A stretch of DNA of 9,337 nt from Polaromonas sp. (GCA_014376885.1 JACMQR010000132.1:1-9337), one strand, 5' to 3'; counted from the stretch's first letter, positions 1-7,641 are shown. Notes: generated by a model not told the origin, from the letters alone. Numbers and translations: made by a program.

Positions 1-1
1 C

Positions 2-2428
2 GACACTTCCTCCCCGCTCCTGCAAAATCTTAATCCAGAGCAGCTGGCCGCCGTCACCCTGCCGCCCACGCATGCCCTTATTTTGGCAGGGGCAGGCTCG
101 GGCAAGACCCGCGTGCTGACCACCCGCATCGCCTGGCTGCTGCAGACCGGCCAGGTGTCGTCCGGCGGTATTTTGGCCGTGACCTTCACCAACAAGGCCG
201 CCAAGGAAATGCTCACTCGCCTGTCGGCGATGCTGCCCATCAATGTGCGCGGCATGTGGATTGGCACCTTTCACGGTCTGTGCAACCGGTTTTTGCGCGC
301 CCACTACAAGCTCGCCAACCTGCCCTCGACCTTCCAGATTCTCGACACCCAGGATCAGCTGTCCGCCATCAAGCGATTGTGCAAGCAGTTCAATGTCGAT
401 GACGAGCGCTTCCCGCCCAAGCAGCTGCAGTGGTTCATCGCCGCCTGCAAGGAAGACGGCCAGCGCGCCAAAGATGTGCCGGTGCGGGACGAGGAGGGCC
501 GCAAGAAGGTCGAGATCTACGCGCTCTACGAAGAGCAGTGCCAGCGCGAAGGCGTGGTCGATTTTGGCGAGCTGATGCTGCGCAGCTATGAGCTGCTGCA
601 GGGCAATGCGGCCGTGCGTGAACATTACCAGCGGCGCTTTCGCCATATCCTGATCGACGAGTTCCAGGACACCAACAAGCTGCAGTACGCCTGGATCAAG
701 ATGCTGGCCGGGCAGGGCGACGACGCGCGGCACAGCCTGCCGGGCATGCCGGGCGGCTCAGTCATCGCGGTGGGCGACGACGACCAGAGCATTTATGCCT
801 TTCGCGGCGCGCGCGTTGGCAACATGGCCGACTTCGTGCGCGAGTTCGAGGTCACCCACCAAATCAAGCTGGAGCGCAACTACCGCAGCTTCGGCAACAT
901 TCTGGATTCGGCCAATGAACTGATCAGCCACAACAGCAATCGCCTGGGCAAGAACCTGCGCACCGAGGCCGGGCCGGGCGAGCCGGTGCGGGTGCATGAA
1001 TCGCCAAGCGACTTTGCCGAGGCGCAGTGGTTTGTCGATGAGGTCAAGCAGCTGGTGCGGGACGGCACCTCCGCCAAGGAAATCGCCTTGCTGTACCGCA
1101 GCAATGCGCAAAGCCGGGTGATGGAAAGCGCGCTGTTCAATGCCAGCATTCCCTACCGCGTCTATGGCGGCCTGCGGTTTTTCGAGCGCGCCGAAATCAA
1201 GCATGCACTGGCTTACTTGCGCCTGCTCGACAACCCGAACGACGACACCAGCTTCATGCGGGTGGTGAACTTTCCGCCGCGCGGCATTGGCGCCCGGACC
1301 ATCGAGCAGTTGCAGGACATTGCCCGCTCGTCAGGTTGCTCGCTGCATGACGGCGTAAGCGCCGTGCCGGGCAAGGCGGGCGCCAACCTGGGCGCCTTTG
1401 TCGCCCGGCTCGACGTGGTGCGCGAGCAGACCGAAGGCGCCACGCTGCGCGAGATCATTGAACTGGTGCTGCAGCACAGCGGCCTGGAAGAGCATTACAA
1501 GACTGACAAGGATGGCCAGGACCGGCTGGAAAACCTGGCCGAGCTGGTCAATGCGGCCGAGGCGTTTGTCAGCCAGGAAGGCTTTGGCCGGGATGCGGTG
1601 GCGTTGCCGGTGGATGAGCTGGGCGCTGGACTCACCCAGTCGCCCGCCAGCCAGGGCCTGGACCTGAACCTGGGCGAGCCGGTGTTTGAGCCGCCTTTGC
1701 CCGACCGGCTGGCGCCGGACATTGAGACCGGCGAAACCCTGTCACCGCTGGTCGCTTTTCTGACCCATGCGGCGCTCGAATCCGGCGATAACCAGGCGCA
1801 GGCCGGCCAGGACGCGGTGCAGCTGATGACGGTGCACTCGTCCAAGGGGCTGGAGTTTGACTGCGTGTTCATCACCGGCCTGGAAGACGGAATTTTTCCG
1901 CACGAAAACGCACTGAACGATGCCGGCGGCATCGAGGAGGAGCGCCGGCTGATGTATGTCGCCATCACCCGGGCCAGAAAGCGCCTGTACCTGAGCCATT
2001 CACAAACGCGCATGCTGCATGGCCAGACCCGTTACAACCTGAAGAGCCGTTTTTTTAACGAACTGCCCGAGTCGGCGCTTAAATGGTTGACGCCGAAAAA
2101 GCCGGGGTTTTCGTCCGGCCTGGGCGCAGGCAGCTGGGGTGGTGTGGCCGCTTCAGGCGCAGGAAGTGCCCGTGGCGACTGGGCTGGCAGTGTATTTTCT
2201 TCACAATCCAGCGGTGCCGAGCGCTTGGCTGGTGCGCCTGTGCCGGCGCAGAAAAGCGCGCCTTCGCACGGGCTGAAAGCCGGAATGAATGTGTTTCATG
2301 CCAAGTTTGGCGAAGGCAAGGTGCAAATGCTCGAAGGGGGTGGCGACGATGCGCGCGCGCAGATCAACTTTACACGGCACGGCGTGAAATGGCTGGCGCT
2401 GAGCGTGGCCAAGCTGACCGTGATTTAG
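2..2428 (+). CDS. uvrD: UvrD/PcrA-type superfamily 1 ATP-dependent DNA helicase (5' end off window)
   Basis: A 3'-5' SF1A helicase that unwinds DNA in nucleotide excision and mismatch repair. The frame is open from base 2, and the residues before the Walker A (LNPEQLAAV) are the family's Q-motif region, so the true start lies upstream; the TTG at 83 falls inside the ATP-binding core and is not the start. Motifs in order: Walker A GAGSGKT (89-109), Ia TFTNKAAKEM, Ib GTFHGLCNRFL, II DEFQD (656-670), III GDDDQSIYAFRGA, IV ERNYRS, V VHSSKGLEFD and VI YVAITRARKRLYL. A poorly conserved stretch of about 50 residues (around 1570-1740) lies before motif V and looks like an insert relative to E. coli UvrD. 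A Gly/Ser/Ala-rich linker then leads to the C-terminal UvrD-type domain (HAKFGEGKV...GVKWLALSVAKL). About 809 visible residues. It converges on the membrane-protein gene with only 20 bases between stops. Rep is less likely because of the C-terminal domain. Confidence 0.95.
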   Translation, partial: DTSSPLLQNLNPEQLAAVTLPPTHALILAGAGSGKTRVLTTRIAWLLQTGQVSSGGILAVTFTNKAAKEMLTRLSAMLPINVRGMWIGTFHGLCNRFLRAHYKLANLPSTFQILDTQDQLSAIKRLCKQFNVDDERFPPKQLQWFIAACKEDGQRAKDVPVRDEEGRKKVEIYALYEEQCQREGVVDFGELMLRSYELLQGNAAVREHYQRRFRHILIDEFQDTNKLQYAWIKMLAGQGDDARHSLPGMPGGSVIAVGDDDQSIYAFRGARVGNMADFVREFEVTHQIKLERNYRSFGNILDSANELISHNSNRLGKNLRTEAGPGEPVRVHESPSDFAEAQWFVDEVKQLVRDGTSAKEIALLYRSNAQSRVMESALFNASIPYRVYGGLRFFERAEIKHALAYLRLLDNPNDDTSFMRVVNFPPRGIGARTIEQLQDIARSSGCSLHDGVSAVPGKAGANLGAFVARLDVVREQTEGATLREIIELVLQHSGLEEHYKTDKDGQDRLENLAELVNAAEAFVSQEGFGRDAVALPVDELGAGLTQSPASQGLDLNLGEPVFEPPLPDRLAPDIETGETLSPLVAFLTHAALESGDNQAQAGQDAVQLMTVHSSKGLEFDCVFITGLEDGIFPHENALNDAGGIEEERRLMYVAITRARKRLYLSHSQTRMLHGQTRYNLKSRFFNELPESALKWLTPKKPGFSSGLGAGSWGGVAASGAGSARGDWAGSVFSSQSSGAERLAGAPVPAQKSAPSHGLKAGMNVFHAKFGEGKVQMLEGGGDDARAQINFTRHGVKWLALSVAKLTVI

Positions 2429-2435
2429 CGCCAGC
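2392..2435 (+). terminator. weak inverted repeat over the uvrD stop codon
   Basis: GCTGGCGCT (2392-2400) and AGCGCCAGC (2427-2435) form a perfect 9-bp inverted repeat separated by 26 bases. It spans the uvrD stop and lies between two convergent genes. No T-tract follows on either strand and the loop is long, so a terminator role is only a possibility. No better terminator is visible between the convergent genes. Confidence 0.2.
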
Positions 2436-2448
2436 TCGTCAACCGGAA

Positions 2449-3240
2449 TCAGGCGGCTTCGTCAGCGGGCGCTTCGTCCGTGGCCGAAAAACTGTCCTGA
2501 AACGTGAAATAGATCGAGGTGAAGAACATTGCCACAATTACCAGGGCCACCGGAAACATGGCGACGGTGGCCATCATCGGGTTGCCCAGCAGCGTCGCAA
2601 TCAGTGATACCAAGATGGCTGCCATTGCAAACACGCCGGCCCAGGCCAGCCCGTACACGGCAAACGCGGCGAAGTTCTTGTAGCAGGCCATGAAGCTGAA
2701 AAACAGGCTTTTGACAGGTGACATGCCTTGCCAGTGGACCAGCGCCGGCGCATGCCAGAACAGCAAGGACAGCGGCAGGTACAGCGCCATGGCCAGCCAC
2801 ATGGCTGCCTGAAAACCGTCTTGCAAAACCAGCTCCTCGGTGATCCTGCCGCCCATCAGATACAGCCCGGCAAACTGGCCGCCGTCAACCAGGGCCGATA
2901 CCCCCATCAAGGCCAAAAAGCCGGCGGCGTACAGTGCTCCCAGCACCAGCATGGCGCGCAGGCGCTGCTGGCCAGCGCGAAAGGCGCTGATCAGTATGGA
3001 CGGCATCGGAAACTTGCCCTTGACGGCTTCCTGTGTGGCGGCCATCAAGCCCAGCGTGGCGGCTGGCAAAAGCGCCAGGGCCAGGGCCGCGCCGATGAAC
3101 GGCACCAGCGTGGCGATGGACAGAAGCGCCATGAACATGAAAAACAAGCCGGCCATGGCCAGCGGCTGCTTGATGAACGTCACAATGCCCAGCTTGACCC
3201 AGGTCAGGCCGGTGCGGGCGGGAACAATTTTCAGTTTCAT
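2449..3240 (-). CDS. BPSS1780-family integral membrane protein
   Basis: A 263-residue polytopic membrane protein of unknown function, recognised by overall pattern as the BPSS1780 family found in beta- and some gammaproteobacteria. The N-terminus (MKLKIVPARTGLTWVKLG) is amphipathic. Hydrophobic segments lie at about residues 27-45, 47-68, 96-117, 143-163, 188-215 and 221-245, giving roughly six membrane spans. The stretch around 160-197 (WHAPALVHWQGMSPVKSLFFSF, in two parts) resembles the family's most conserved region. The C-terminus is acidic (TDEAPADEAA) and probably cytoplasmic. The ATG overlaps the thrB stop in an ATGA, so translation is probably coupled to thrB; no clear Shine-Dalgarno of its own is seen. 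The pairing with thrB is not evidence of a role in threonine metabolism. No catalytic motif is visible. Confidence 0.8.
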   Translation of the reverse strand: MKLKIVPARTGLTWVKLGIVTFIKQPLAMAGLFFMFMALLSIATLVPFIGAALALALLPAATLGLMAATQEAVKGKFPMPSILISAFRAGQQRLRAMLVLGALYAAGFLALMGVSALVDGGQFAGLYLMGGRITEELVLQDGFQAAMWLAMALYLPLSLLFWHAPALVHWQGMSPVKSLFFSFMACYKNFAAFAVYGLAWAGVFAMAAILVSLIATLLGNPMMATVAMFPVALVIVAMFFTSIYFTFQDSFSATDEAPADEAA

Positions 3241-4226
3241 GGCGTGACGCCAGGCGCGCAGCCCGGGCTTTCAAGGGGGAAGACGTAAGGATGCGCCAGG
3301 CACGCGCGCAGCACGCGCTCGAAATGGCCGGGGTCGTGGGCCTGGAGCACGGCAGCGCCCCTGGGCAGGTGAAAATCCCACAGGCGTGACAACCAAAATC
3401 GCAGCGCGCCGGCGCGCCGCAGTGCAGGCAGCAAGCTGCGCTCCTGCCCGGTCAGCGGCCGCACCTGCTGATAGGCGGCCATGAAGGCAGCAGCGCGTGC
3501 CAGATCGGGCCGGCCGCTTTGCAGGTCGACGCACCAGTCATTCAGGCAGATGCCGATGTCCAGCAAAAACGTGTCGCAACCAGCAAAGTAGAAATCGAAA
3601 AATCCGCTCAACCGGCCATCTTCAAACATCACGTTGTCGCGAAACAGATCGGCGTGAATCACGCCGCGCGGCAAGTTTTTAAAGGCCGGCGAAGCCGCCA
3701 CATGGTTTTGGTAGGCCAACTCGTCTTGAATCAAGCAGCGCTGTGCAGATGTCAAAAACGGCAAGACCCGTGGAACGGTCTCGTTCCACCAGTTCAGCGC
3801 CCGCAAATTGGACTGCTGGGGCGCAAAGTCCTGCCCGGCCAGGTGCATGCGGGCGAGCATTTTGCCGACGTCGGCGCAATGCGCGGCTGCGGGTGCGAGC
3901 TCGCTGTGGCCGCGCAGTTTGTTGACCACTGCAGCCGGCTTGCCATTGAGCTGGTGCAGCAGCTTGCCCTGGCCGTCCGCGACCGGATCGGGCACGGGAA
4001 TGCCCCGCGTGGCCAGATGCTTCATCAGGTGCAGGTAAAAAGGCAATTGCTCGAACGTCAGGCGTTCAAACAGCGTCAAGACAAACTGTCCCTGGTCGGT
4101 ATCGACAAAGTAGTTGGTGTTTTCAACGCCGCCTGCCGCACCCTTGAGATGCTGGAGCTGGCCCAATTTCAAAAAGCGCAGGAACTCTGCAGCCTCGTCA
4201 AACGAGACTTCGGTGAAAACAGCCAT
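3237..4226 (-). CDS. thrB: Homoserine kinase, ThrB of the aminoglycoside-phosphotransferase fold
   Basis: Phosphorylates L-homoserine with ATP to O-phospho-L-homoserine, the step before threonine synthase; cytoplasmic. At 329 residues it fits the Pseudomonas/betaproteobacterial APH-like ThrB (about 315-330), which is unrelated in fold to the GHMP-type ThrB of E. coli. The signature GGVENTNYFV (32-41) is the nucleotide-binding loop. The Brenner motif reads HADLFRDN (191-198), with catalytic D193 and metal-ligand N198. It is followed by the metal-binding FFDFYFAG (D211) and the DIGICLNDWC helix (223-232). The ATG at 4226-4224 directly precedes MAVFTEVSFDE, the usual family N-terminus. It lies 37 bases after the DUF2782 stop and overlaps the next gene by 4 bases, consistent with one transcript. 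An association of thrB with DUF2782 and polA is, from memory, also found in Pseudomonas. All key residues are present. Confidence 0.93.
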   Translation of the reverse strand: MAVFTEVSFDEAAEFLRFLKLGQLQHLKGAAGGVENTNYFVDTDQGQFVLTLFERLTFEQLPFYLHLMKHLATRGIPVPDPVADGQGKLLHQLNGKPAAVVNKLRGHSELAPAAAHCADVGKMLARMHLAGQDFAPQQSNLRALNWWNETVPRVLPFLTSAQRCLIQDELAYQNHVAASPAFKNLPRGVIHADLFRDNVMFEDGRLSGFFDFYFAGCDTFLLDIGICLNDWCVDLQSGRPDLARAAAFMAAYQQVRPLTGQERSLLPALRRAGALRFWLSRLWDFHLPRGAAVLQAHDPGHFERVLRACLAHPYVFPLESPGCAPGVTP

Positions 4227-4263
4227 ACCTGGAGCTTGAGACCTGTGCTGGAAAACGAAAAAA

Positions 4264-4581
4264 TTAAAACTTCAGCACGTTCCAGACGCGCGAGCCGTTG
4301 GTGTCGCTGCTGGCGGCGGCCGGCGCAGCGCCCCGGGCGCCTTCGGCCGGCTTGACCTCGTAAGCCGCGCCGCCGGTTTTCGGCTGCACCGTGATGTGCT
4401 GCGTTTCGCCGCCAACCCGCAGCTCGTCGATGCGCGCGCCCGCGTCTTCGGTGCGAATCCGTTCGATCTTCTTGTCCGCCTGGGCTGCCGCCGGAACGGG
4501 TGCCGCCGTCTGGGCCACAGCTGCAGCCAGCGGCAGAGCTGCCAGGGCAGCGGCAATGAGGGGGCGAAGAGCGATTTTCAT
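4264..4581 (-). CDS. DUF2782-family small periplasmic protein
   Basis: A 105-residue protein of unknown function. The N-terminus is a clear signal peptide: K2 and R6, a hydrophobic Ala/Leu core (about 7-22) and an AVA-Q cleavage site after residue 23. An Ala/Pro-rich spacer (24-36) follows, then a charged beta-rich stretch (KKIERIRTEDAGARIDELRVGG) of about 35-58, a QHITVQPK strand, and the aromatic C-terminus SRVWNVLKF typical of DUF2782. The mature product is thus a small periplasmic protein, or is held at the outer face of the membrane. It is first in the leftward set with thrB and is divergent from polA. The association with thrB/polA is known in Pseudomonas but its function is not. The start at 4581 is supported by AAGG immediately upstream and by the signal peptide. 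Confidence 0.82.
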   Translation of the reverse strand: MKIALRPLIAAALAALPLAAAVAQTAAPVPAAAQADKKIERIRTEDAGARIDELRVGGETQHITVQPKTGGAAYEVKPAEGARGAAPAAASSDTNGSRVWNVLKF

Positions 4582-4587
4582 CCTTGT

Positions 4588-4593
4588 ATTGTA
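4588..4593 (-). promoter_or_regulatory. candidate -10 box for the DUF2782-thrB transcript
   Basis: On the minus strand TACAAT lies 6 bases before the DUF2782 ATG. It matches TATAAT at five of six positions. No convincing -35 lies 16-18 bases upstream. If used, transcription would begin at or next to the ATG, giving a nearly leaderless mRNA. Confidence 0.3.
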
Positions 4594-4656
4594 GGCGGCG
4601 CAGGTGGGCCCGGAAGCGAACGGCAGGGCATTTTCCCTTTGTCAATCGCATGGCCG

Positions 4657-4696
4657 GCCCGCATCGGCGCCTGGCCGGTCAGGCGCCGATGCGGGC
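4657..4696. repeat. 17-bp perfect inverted repeat (hairpin) between DUF2782 and polA
   Basis: The left arm (4657-4673, GCCCGCATCGGCGCCTG) is the exact reverse complement of 4680-4696, with the six-base loop GCCGGT; a G-U closing pair could reduce the loop to CCGG. No T-tract follows on either strand, so it is not an intrinsic terminator. It sits in the divergent region 38 bases before the polA ATG and 76 bases before the DUF2782 ATG. TGGCCGG occurs at 4651-4657 and again at 4672-4678, overlapping the hairpin. It could be a REP-like palindrome or a regulatory structure. Confidence 0.85.
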
Positions 4697-4719
4697 GCCA
4701 CCGCAGTGCCGATTTCCCC

Positions 4720-4725
4720 GACAAT
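4720..4725 (+). promoter_or_regulatory. candidate -10 box for polA
   Basis: GACAAT ends 8 bases before the polA ATG. No -35-like hexamer is found 16-18 bases upstream, and no Shine-Dalgarno lies between it and the start. This would fit a leaderless or near-leaderless transcript, but the match is weak and the assignment is tentative. Confidence 0.2.
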
Positions 4726-4733
4726 CCGGCTCT

Positions 4734-7562
4734 ATGAGTCTTGATAAAAAAACCCTGCTGCTGGTTGATGGCTCCAGCTATCTGTACCGCGCCTTTCATG
4801 CCATGCCCGATTTGCGCGTCAACCCGGGCGACCCGGCCAGCCCGGCCACCGGCGCCATCCGCGGCATGGTCAACATGCTGCAAAAGCTGCGCAAGGATGT
4901 GCGCAGCGACTATGCCGTCTGCGTGTTCGATGCCAAGGGCCCCACCTTTCGCGACGCGCTGTATCCAGCCTACAAGGCGCAGCGCTCGGCCATGCCCGAT
5001 GACCTGCGCAGCCAGGTCGAGGCGATCCATGAGGTGACCCGGCTGCTGGGCTGGAAGGTGCTGGTCGTGCCTGGCGTGGAGGCCGACGACGTGATCGGCA
5101 CGCTGGCCTGCATGGCGTCCGGCCAGCAGGTCGAGGTGATCATCTCCAGCGGCGACAAGGACCTGAGCCAGCTGGTCGACGAGCACATCACTGTCATCGA
5201 CACCATGAACGACCGCCGGCGCGACCTGGCCGGCGTCCAGGCCGAGTTCGGCGTGCCGCCGCGCCTGATGGTCGACTACCAGACGCTGGTCGGCGACGCG
5301 GTGGACAACGTGCCGGGCGTGCCCAAGGTCGGCCCGAAGACGGCGGTGAAATGGCTGCTGGAGTATGGCTCGCTCGATGCGCTGGTGGCCCGGGCCGGCG
5401 AGGTCAAGGGCATCGTTGGCGAGAACCTGCGCAACTCCCTGGACTGGCTGCCCAAAGGGCGCGAGCTACTGACGATCAAGAAAGACTGCGACCTGGCGGC
5501 TTATGTCGATGGCGTGCCTGCTATGGAAAATATAGCTATAGAAGTCCAGCAGACAAGCGCTTTAAGGGTTTTTTATCTGAAGTATGGCTTCAAGGGCCTA
5601 GTTGCCCAGATCGATGCCGACAGCGCGCCGCCCGAGCGGGTCGGCGGTCCCGAACGCCGCAAGCCGCGCACGCCGGCGGCCCTGGCTGGTTCGCCGGGCC
5701 TGTTCGGTGACGACGCGCCTGCGCCGCCGGATGACACGCCGCTGGCCGGGCGCGCCAGCAACCTGCTGTATGAAACCATCCTGACCTGGGAAGCATTCGA
5801 TGGCTGGCTGGCCAAATTGGAGGCCGCCGAGCTGGTGGCGGTCGATACCGAAACCACCTCGCTCGACGAGATGCGGGCCCAGATTGTCGGCATCAGCTTT
5901 AGCGTCACGCCAGGCGAGGCCGCCTATGTACCGCTGGCGCATGACTATGCCGGCGCGCCCGCACAGCTGCCGCTTGGCGAGGTGCTGGCGCGGCTCAAAC
6001 CCTGGCTTGAAAACCCGGCCCGGCCCAAGCTGGGCCAGCATGTCAAGTACGACCGTCATGTGTTTGCCAACCATGGTATCGAGGTCCAGGGTTATGCCCA
6101 CGACACCATGCTGCAAAGCTATGTGCTCGAAGCGCACAAGCCGCACGGGCTGGCCAGCCTGGCCGAACGCCATGTCGGCCGCAGCGGCATCAGCTATGAA
6201 GAGCTGTGCGGCAAGGGCGCCGGGCAGATTGGTTTTAGTCAGGTCGATGTTGCCAAGGCAGCCGAGTATTCCTGCGAAGACTCCGACCAGACGCTCGATG
6301 TGCACCGCGTGCTGTGGCCGCAGCTGCAGGCCGACGACAGGCTGCTGTTCATCTACCAGCTGGAAATGCACAGCAGCGAAAGCCTGTACCGCATCGAGCG
6401 CAACGGCGTGCTGATCGACGCACCCATGCTGGCCAAGCAAAGCCAGGAACTCGGCCAGCGCCTGCTGCAGCTGGAAGCCGAGGCCTATGACATCGCCGGC
6501 CAGCCGTTCAACCTGGGCAGCCCCAAACAGCTGGCCGAGATTTTCTTTGACAAGCTGGGCATGAAGGTGGTCAAGAAAACGCCCAGCGGCGCCCGCAGCA
6601 CGGACGAGGAGGTGCTGGAAAAACTGGCCGAGGACTATCCGCTGCCCGCCAAGCTGCTCGAGCACCGCTCGCTGAGCAAGCTCAAGGGCACCTACACCGA
6701 CAAGCTGGCGCAGCTGGCCAACCCCAGAACCGGCCGGGTGCACACCCACTATGCACAAGCCGTGGCGGTCACCGGCCGCCTGTCGAGCAACGAGCCGAAC
6801 CTGCAGAACATTCCGGTCCGGACCGCCGAGGGGCGGCGGGTGCGCGAAGCCTTCGTGGCACCCGCCGGCTGCCTGATCGCCAGCGCCGACTATTCGCAGA
6901 TCGAGCTGCGCATCATGGCCCACATCAGCGGCGACGAGGCCCTGCTGCATGCCTTCACCGCCGGGCTTGACGTGCACCGCGCGACCGCCGCCGAGGTGTT
7001 CGGCGTAACACTCGACCAGGTCAGCAGCGAGCAACGCCGCTATGCCAAGGTCATCAACTTCGGCCTGATCTACGGCATGAGCAGCTTCGGCCTGGCGCGC
7101 AACCTGGGCATCGAGACCAAAGCCGCTGCCGCCTACATCGAGCGCTATTTCCAGCGCTATCCGGGCGTGAAACGCTACATGGACGAAACCCGGCTGTCGG
7201 CCAAAAGCCTGGGCTATGTGCAAACCGTTTTCGGGCGGCGCCTGCACCTGCCGGAGATCAACTCGCCCAATGGCCCGCGCCGCGCCGGCGCCGAGCGGGC
7301 CGCGATCAACGCACCCATGCAAGGTACCGCCGCCGACCTGATCAAGCTCAGCATGAACCAGGTGCAGCAGGTGCTGGATTCGCAAGAGAAGGCTACCAGG
7401 ATGATCATGCAGGTGCATGACGAGCTGGTGTTCGAAGTGCCGGAAAATGAGGTCGAATGGGCGCGCTCTGAAATTCCGCGACTCATGGCCAGCGTTGCCG
7501 ATCTCAAGGTGCCGCTGCTGGCCGAGATCGGCATTGGCGCGAACTGGGAAAAAGCGCACTGA
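4734..7562 (+). CDS. polA: DNA polymerase I
   Basis: Fills gaps and removes Okazaki primers in replication and repair. The start is the ATG at 4734 (MSLDKKTLLLVDGSSYLYR), which matches the family N-terminus; the frame stays open upstream to 4584 but that part codes for Arg-rich sequence across a hairpin. It gives 942 residues (E. coli 928). The 5'-3' exonuclease (about 1-290) has VDGS (D12), FDAKG, VEADDVIG, SSGDKD and the helix-hairpin-helix GVPKVGPKTA. An Ala/Pro-rich linker follows. The 3'-5' exonuclease (about 350-540) keeps DTE (D371, E373), KYDR and CEDSDQT, so proofreading should be active. The polymerase has motif A DYSQIELR (D719), motif B RRYAKVINFGLIYG and motif C VHDELVFEV (D896); the two Asp are offset by exactly 14 from E. 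coli D705/D882. Residues about 263-281 are encoded by an AT-rich patch, listed separately. Confidence 0.97.
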   Translation: MSLDKKTLLLVDGSSYLYRAFHAMPDLRVNPGDPASPATGAIRGMVNMLQKLRKDVRSDYAVCVFDAKGPTFRDALYPAYKAQRSAMPDDLRSQVEAIHEVTRLLGWKVLVVPGVEADDVIGTLACMASGQQVEVIISSGDKDLSQLVDEHITVIDTMNDRRRDLAGVQAEFGVPPRLMVDYQTLVGDAVDNVPGVPKVGPKTAVKWLLEYGSLDALVARAGEVKGIVGENLRNSLDWLPKGRELLTIKKDCDLAAYVDGVPAMENIAIEVQQTSALRVFYLKYGFKGLVAQIDADSAPPERVGGPERRKPRTPAALAGSPGLFGDDAPAPPDDTPLAGRASNLLYETILTWEAFDGWLAKLEAAELVAVDTETTSLDEMRAQIVGISFSVTPGEAAYVPLAHDYAGAPAQLPLGEVLARLKPWLENPARPKLGQHVKYDRHVFANHGIEVQGYAHDTMLQSYVLEAHKPHGLASLAERHVGRSGISYEELCGKGAGQIGFSQVDVAKAAEYSCEDSDQTLDVHRVLWPQLQADDRLLFIYQLEMHSSESLYRIERNGVLIDAPMLAKQSQELGQRLLQLEAEAYDIAGQPFNLGSPKQLAEIFFDKLGMKVVKKTPSGARSTDEEVLEKLAEDYPLPAKLLEHRSLSKLKGTYTDKLAQLANPRTGRVHTHYAQAVAVTGRLSSNEPNLQNIPVRTAEGRRVREAFVAPAGCLIASADYSQIELRIMAHISGDEALLHAFTAGLDVHRATAAEVFGVTLDQVSSEQRRYAKVINFGLIYGMSSFGLARNLGIETKAAAAYIERYFQRYPGVKRYMDETRLSAKSLGYVQTVFGRRLHLPEINSPNGPRRAGAERAAINAPMQGTAADLIKLSMNQVQQVLDSQEKATRMIMQVHDELVFEVPENEVEWARSEIPRLMASVADLKVPLLAEIGIGANWEKAH
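5519..5580 (+). repeat. AT-rich dispersed-repeat-like patch inside polA
   Basis: Bases 5521-5580 are 22/60 GC (37%) while the adjoining 60-base blocks are about 58% and 67%. The patch contains the palindrome TATAGCTATA (5531-5540), an AAGCGCT core and a run of six T. It uses codons unusual in this gene (ATA twice, TTA, AGG, TTT). The order of short blocks (GCTAT, AAAATATAGCT, ACAAGCGCT, GG, TTTTTTAT) resembles an intergenic repeat I recall from Comamonadaceae genomes. It encodes residues about 263-281 of PolA (AMENIAIEVQQTSALRVFY) without breaking the frame. The composition shift is seen directly; the repeat identity is from memory. Confidence 0.5.
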
Positions 7563-7611
7563 GACAGCGCGAATCGGCCGTTCGGTGAAGTCCCTTAATT
7601 GGTTCGGGGCC

Positions 7612-7641
7612 TCGACAAATATGTTTGTATCTGTTTACACT
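7612..7641 (+). promoter_or_regulatory. candidate sigma70 promoter of the rhodopsin gene
   Basis: TCGACA (7612-7617) and TACACT (7636-7641) are separated by 18 bases, with matches of 5/6 and 4/6 to the -35 and -10 consensus. The start of transcription would be near 7648, leaving a leader of about 110 bases before the opsin ATG. The spacer is AT-rich. This is the best promoter candidate in the 193-base gap after polA, and no terminator for polA is visible there. Confidence 0.5.
7622..7639. promoter_or_regulatory. TGT-N12-ACA palindrome, possible PpsR/CrtJ operator
   Basis: TGT (7622-7624) and ACA (7637-7639) are separated by exactly 12 bases, matching the published consensus of PpsR/CrtJ, the light- and redox-responsive repressor of photosynthesis genes in purple bacteria. 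The site fills the spacer and the first bases of the -10 box of the candidate rhodopsin promoter, a typical repressor position. The inner bases are only partly symmetric. Six fixed bases can occur by chance in a 190-base region (about 5%). Confidence 0.35.

Noticed and set aside
83..85. TTG as the start of the helicase gene
   Set aside because: It lies immediately before the Walker A motif, and the Q-motif region is encoded upstream in the same open frame, so the gene starts outside the window.
2083..3288. Open frames on + opposite and beside the BPSS1780 gene
   Set aside because: They are shadows of uvrD and of the minus-strand membrane-protein gene, with Gln/Arg-rich translations typical of the antisense of hydrophobic genes.
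4584..4733. Upstream extension of the polA frame by 50 codons
   Set aside because: It encodes Arg/Pro-rich sequence across the hairpin region, and the family N-terminus begins at the ATG at 4734.
5598..7559. A 653-codon open frame on the minus strand opposite polA
   Set aside because: It is fully antisense to an intact, motif-complete polA. Long antisense frames are common in GC-rich genes, and the translation shows no recognisable domain.
7571..7586. CGAA...TTCG inverted repeat after the polA stop as a terminator
   Set aside because: The stem is only 4 bp and has no T-tract; chance is sufficient.
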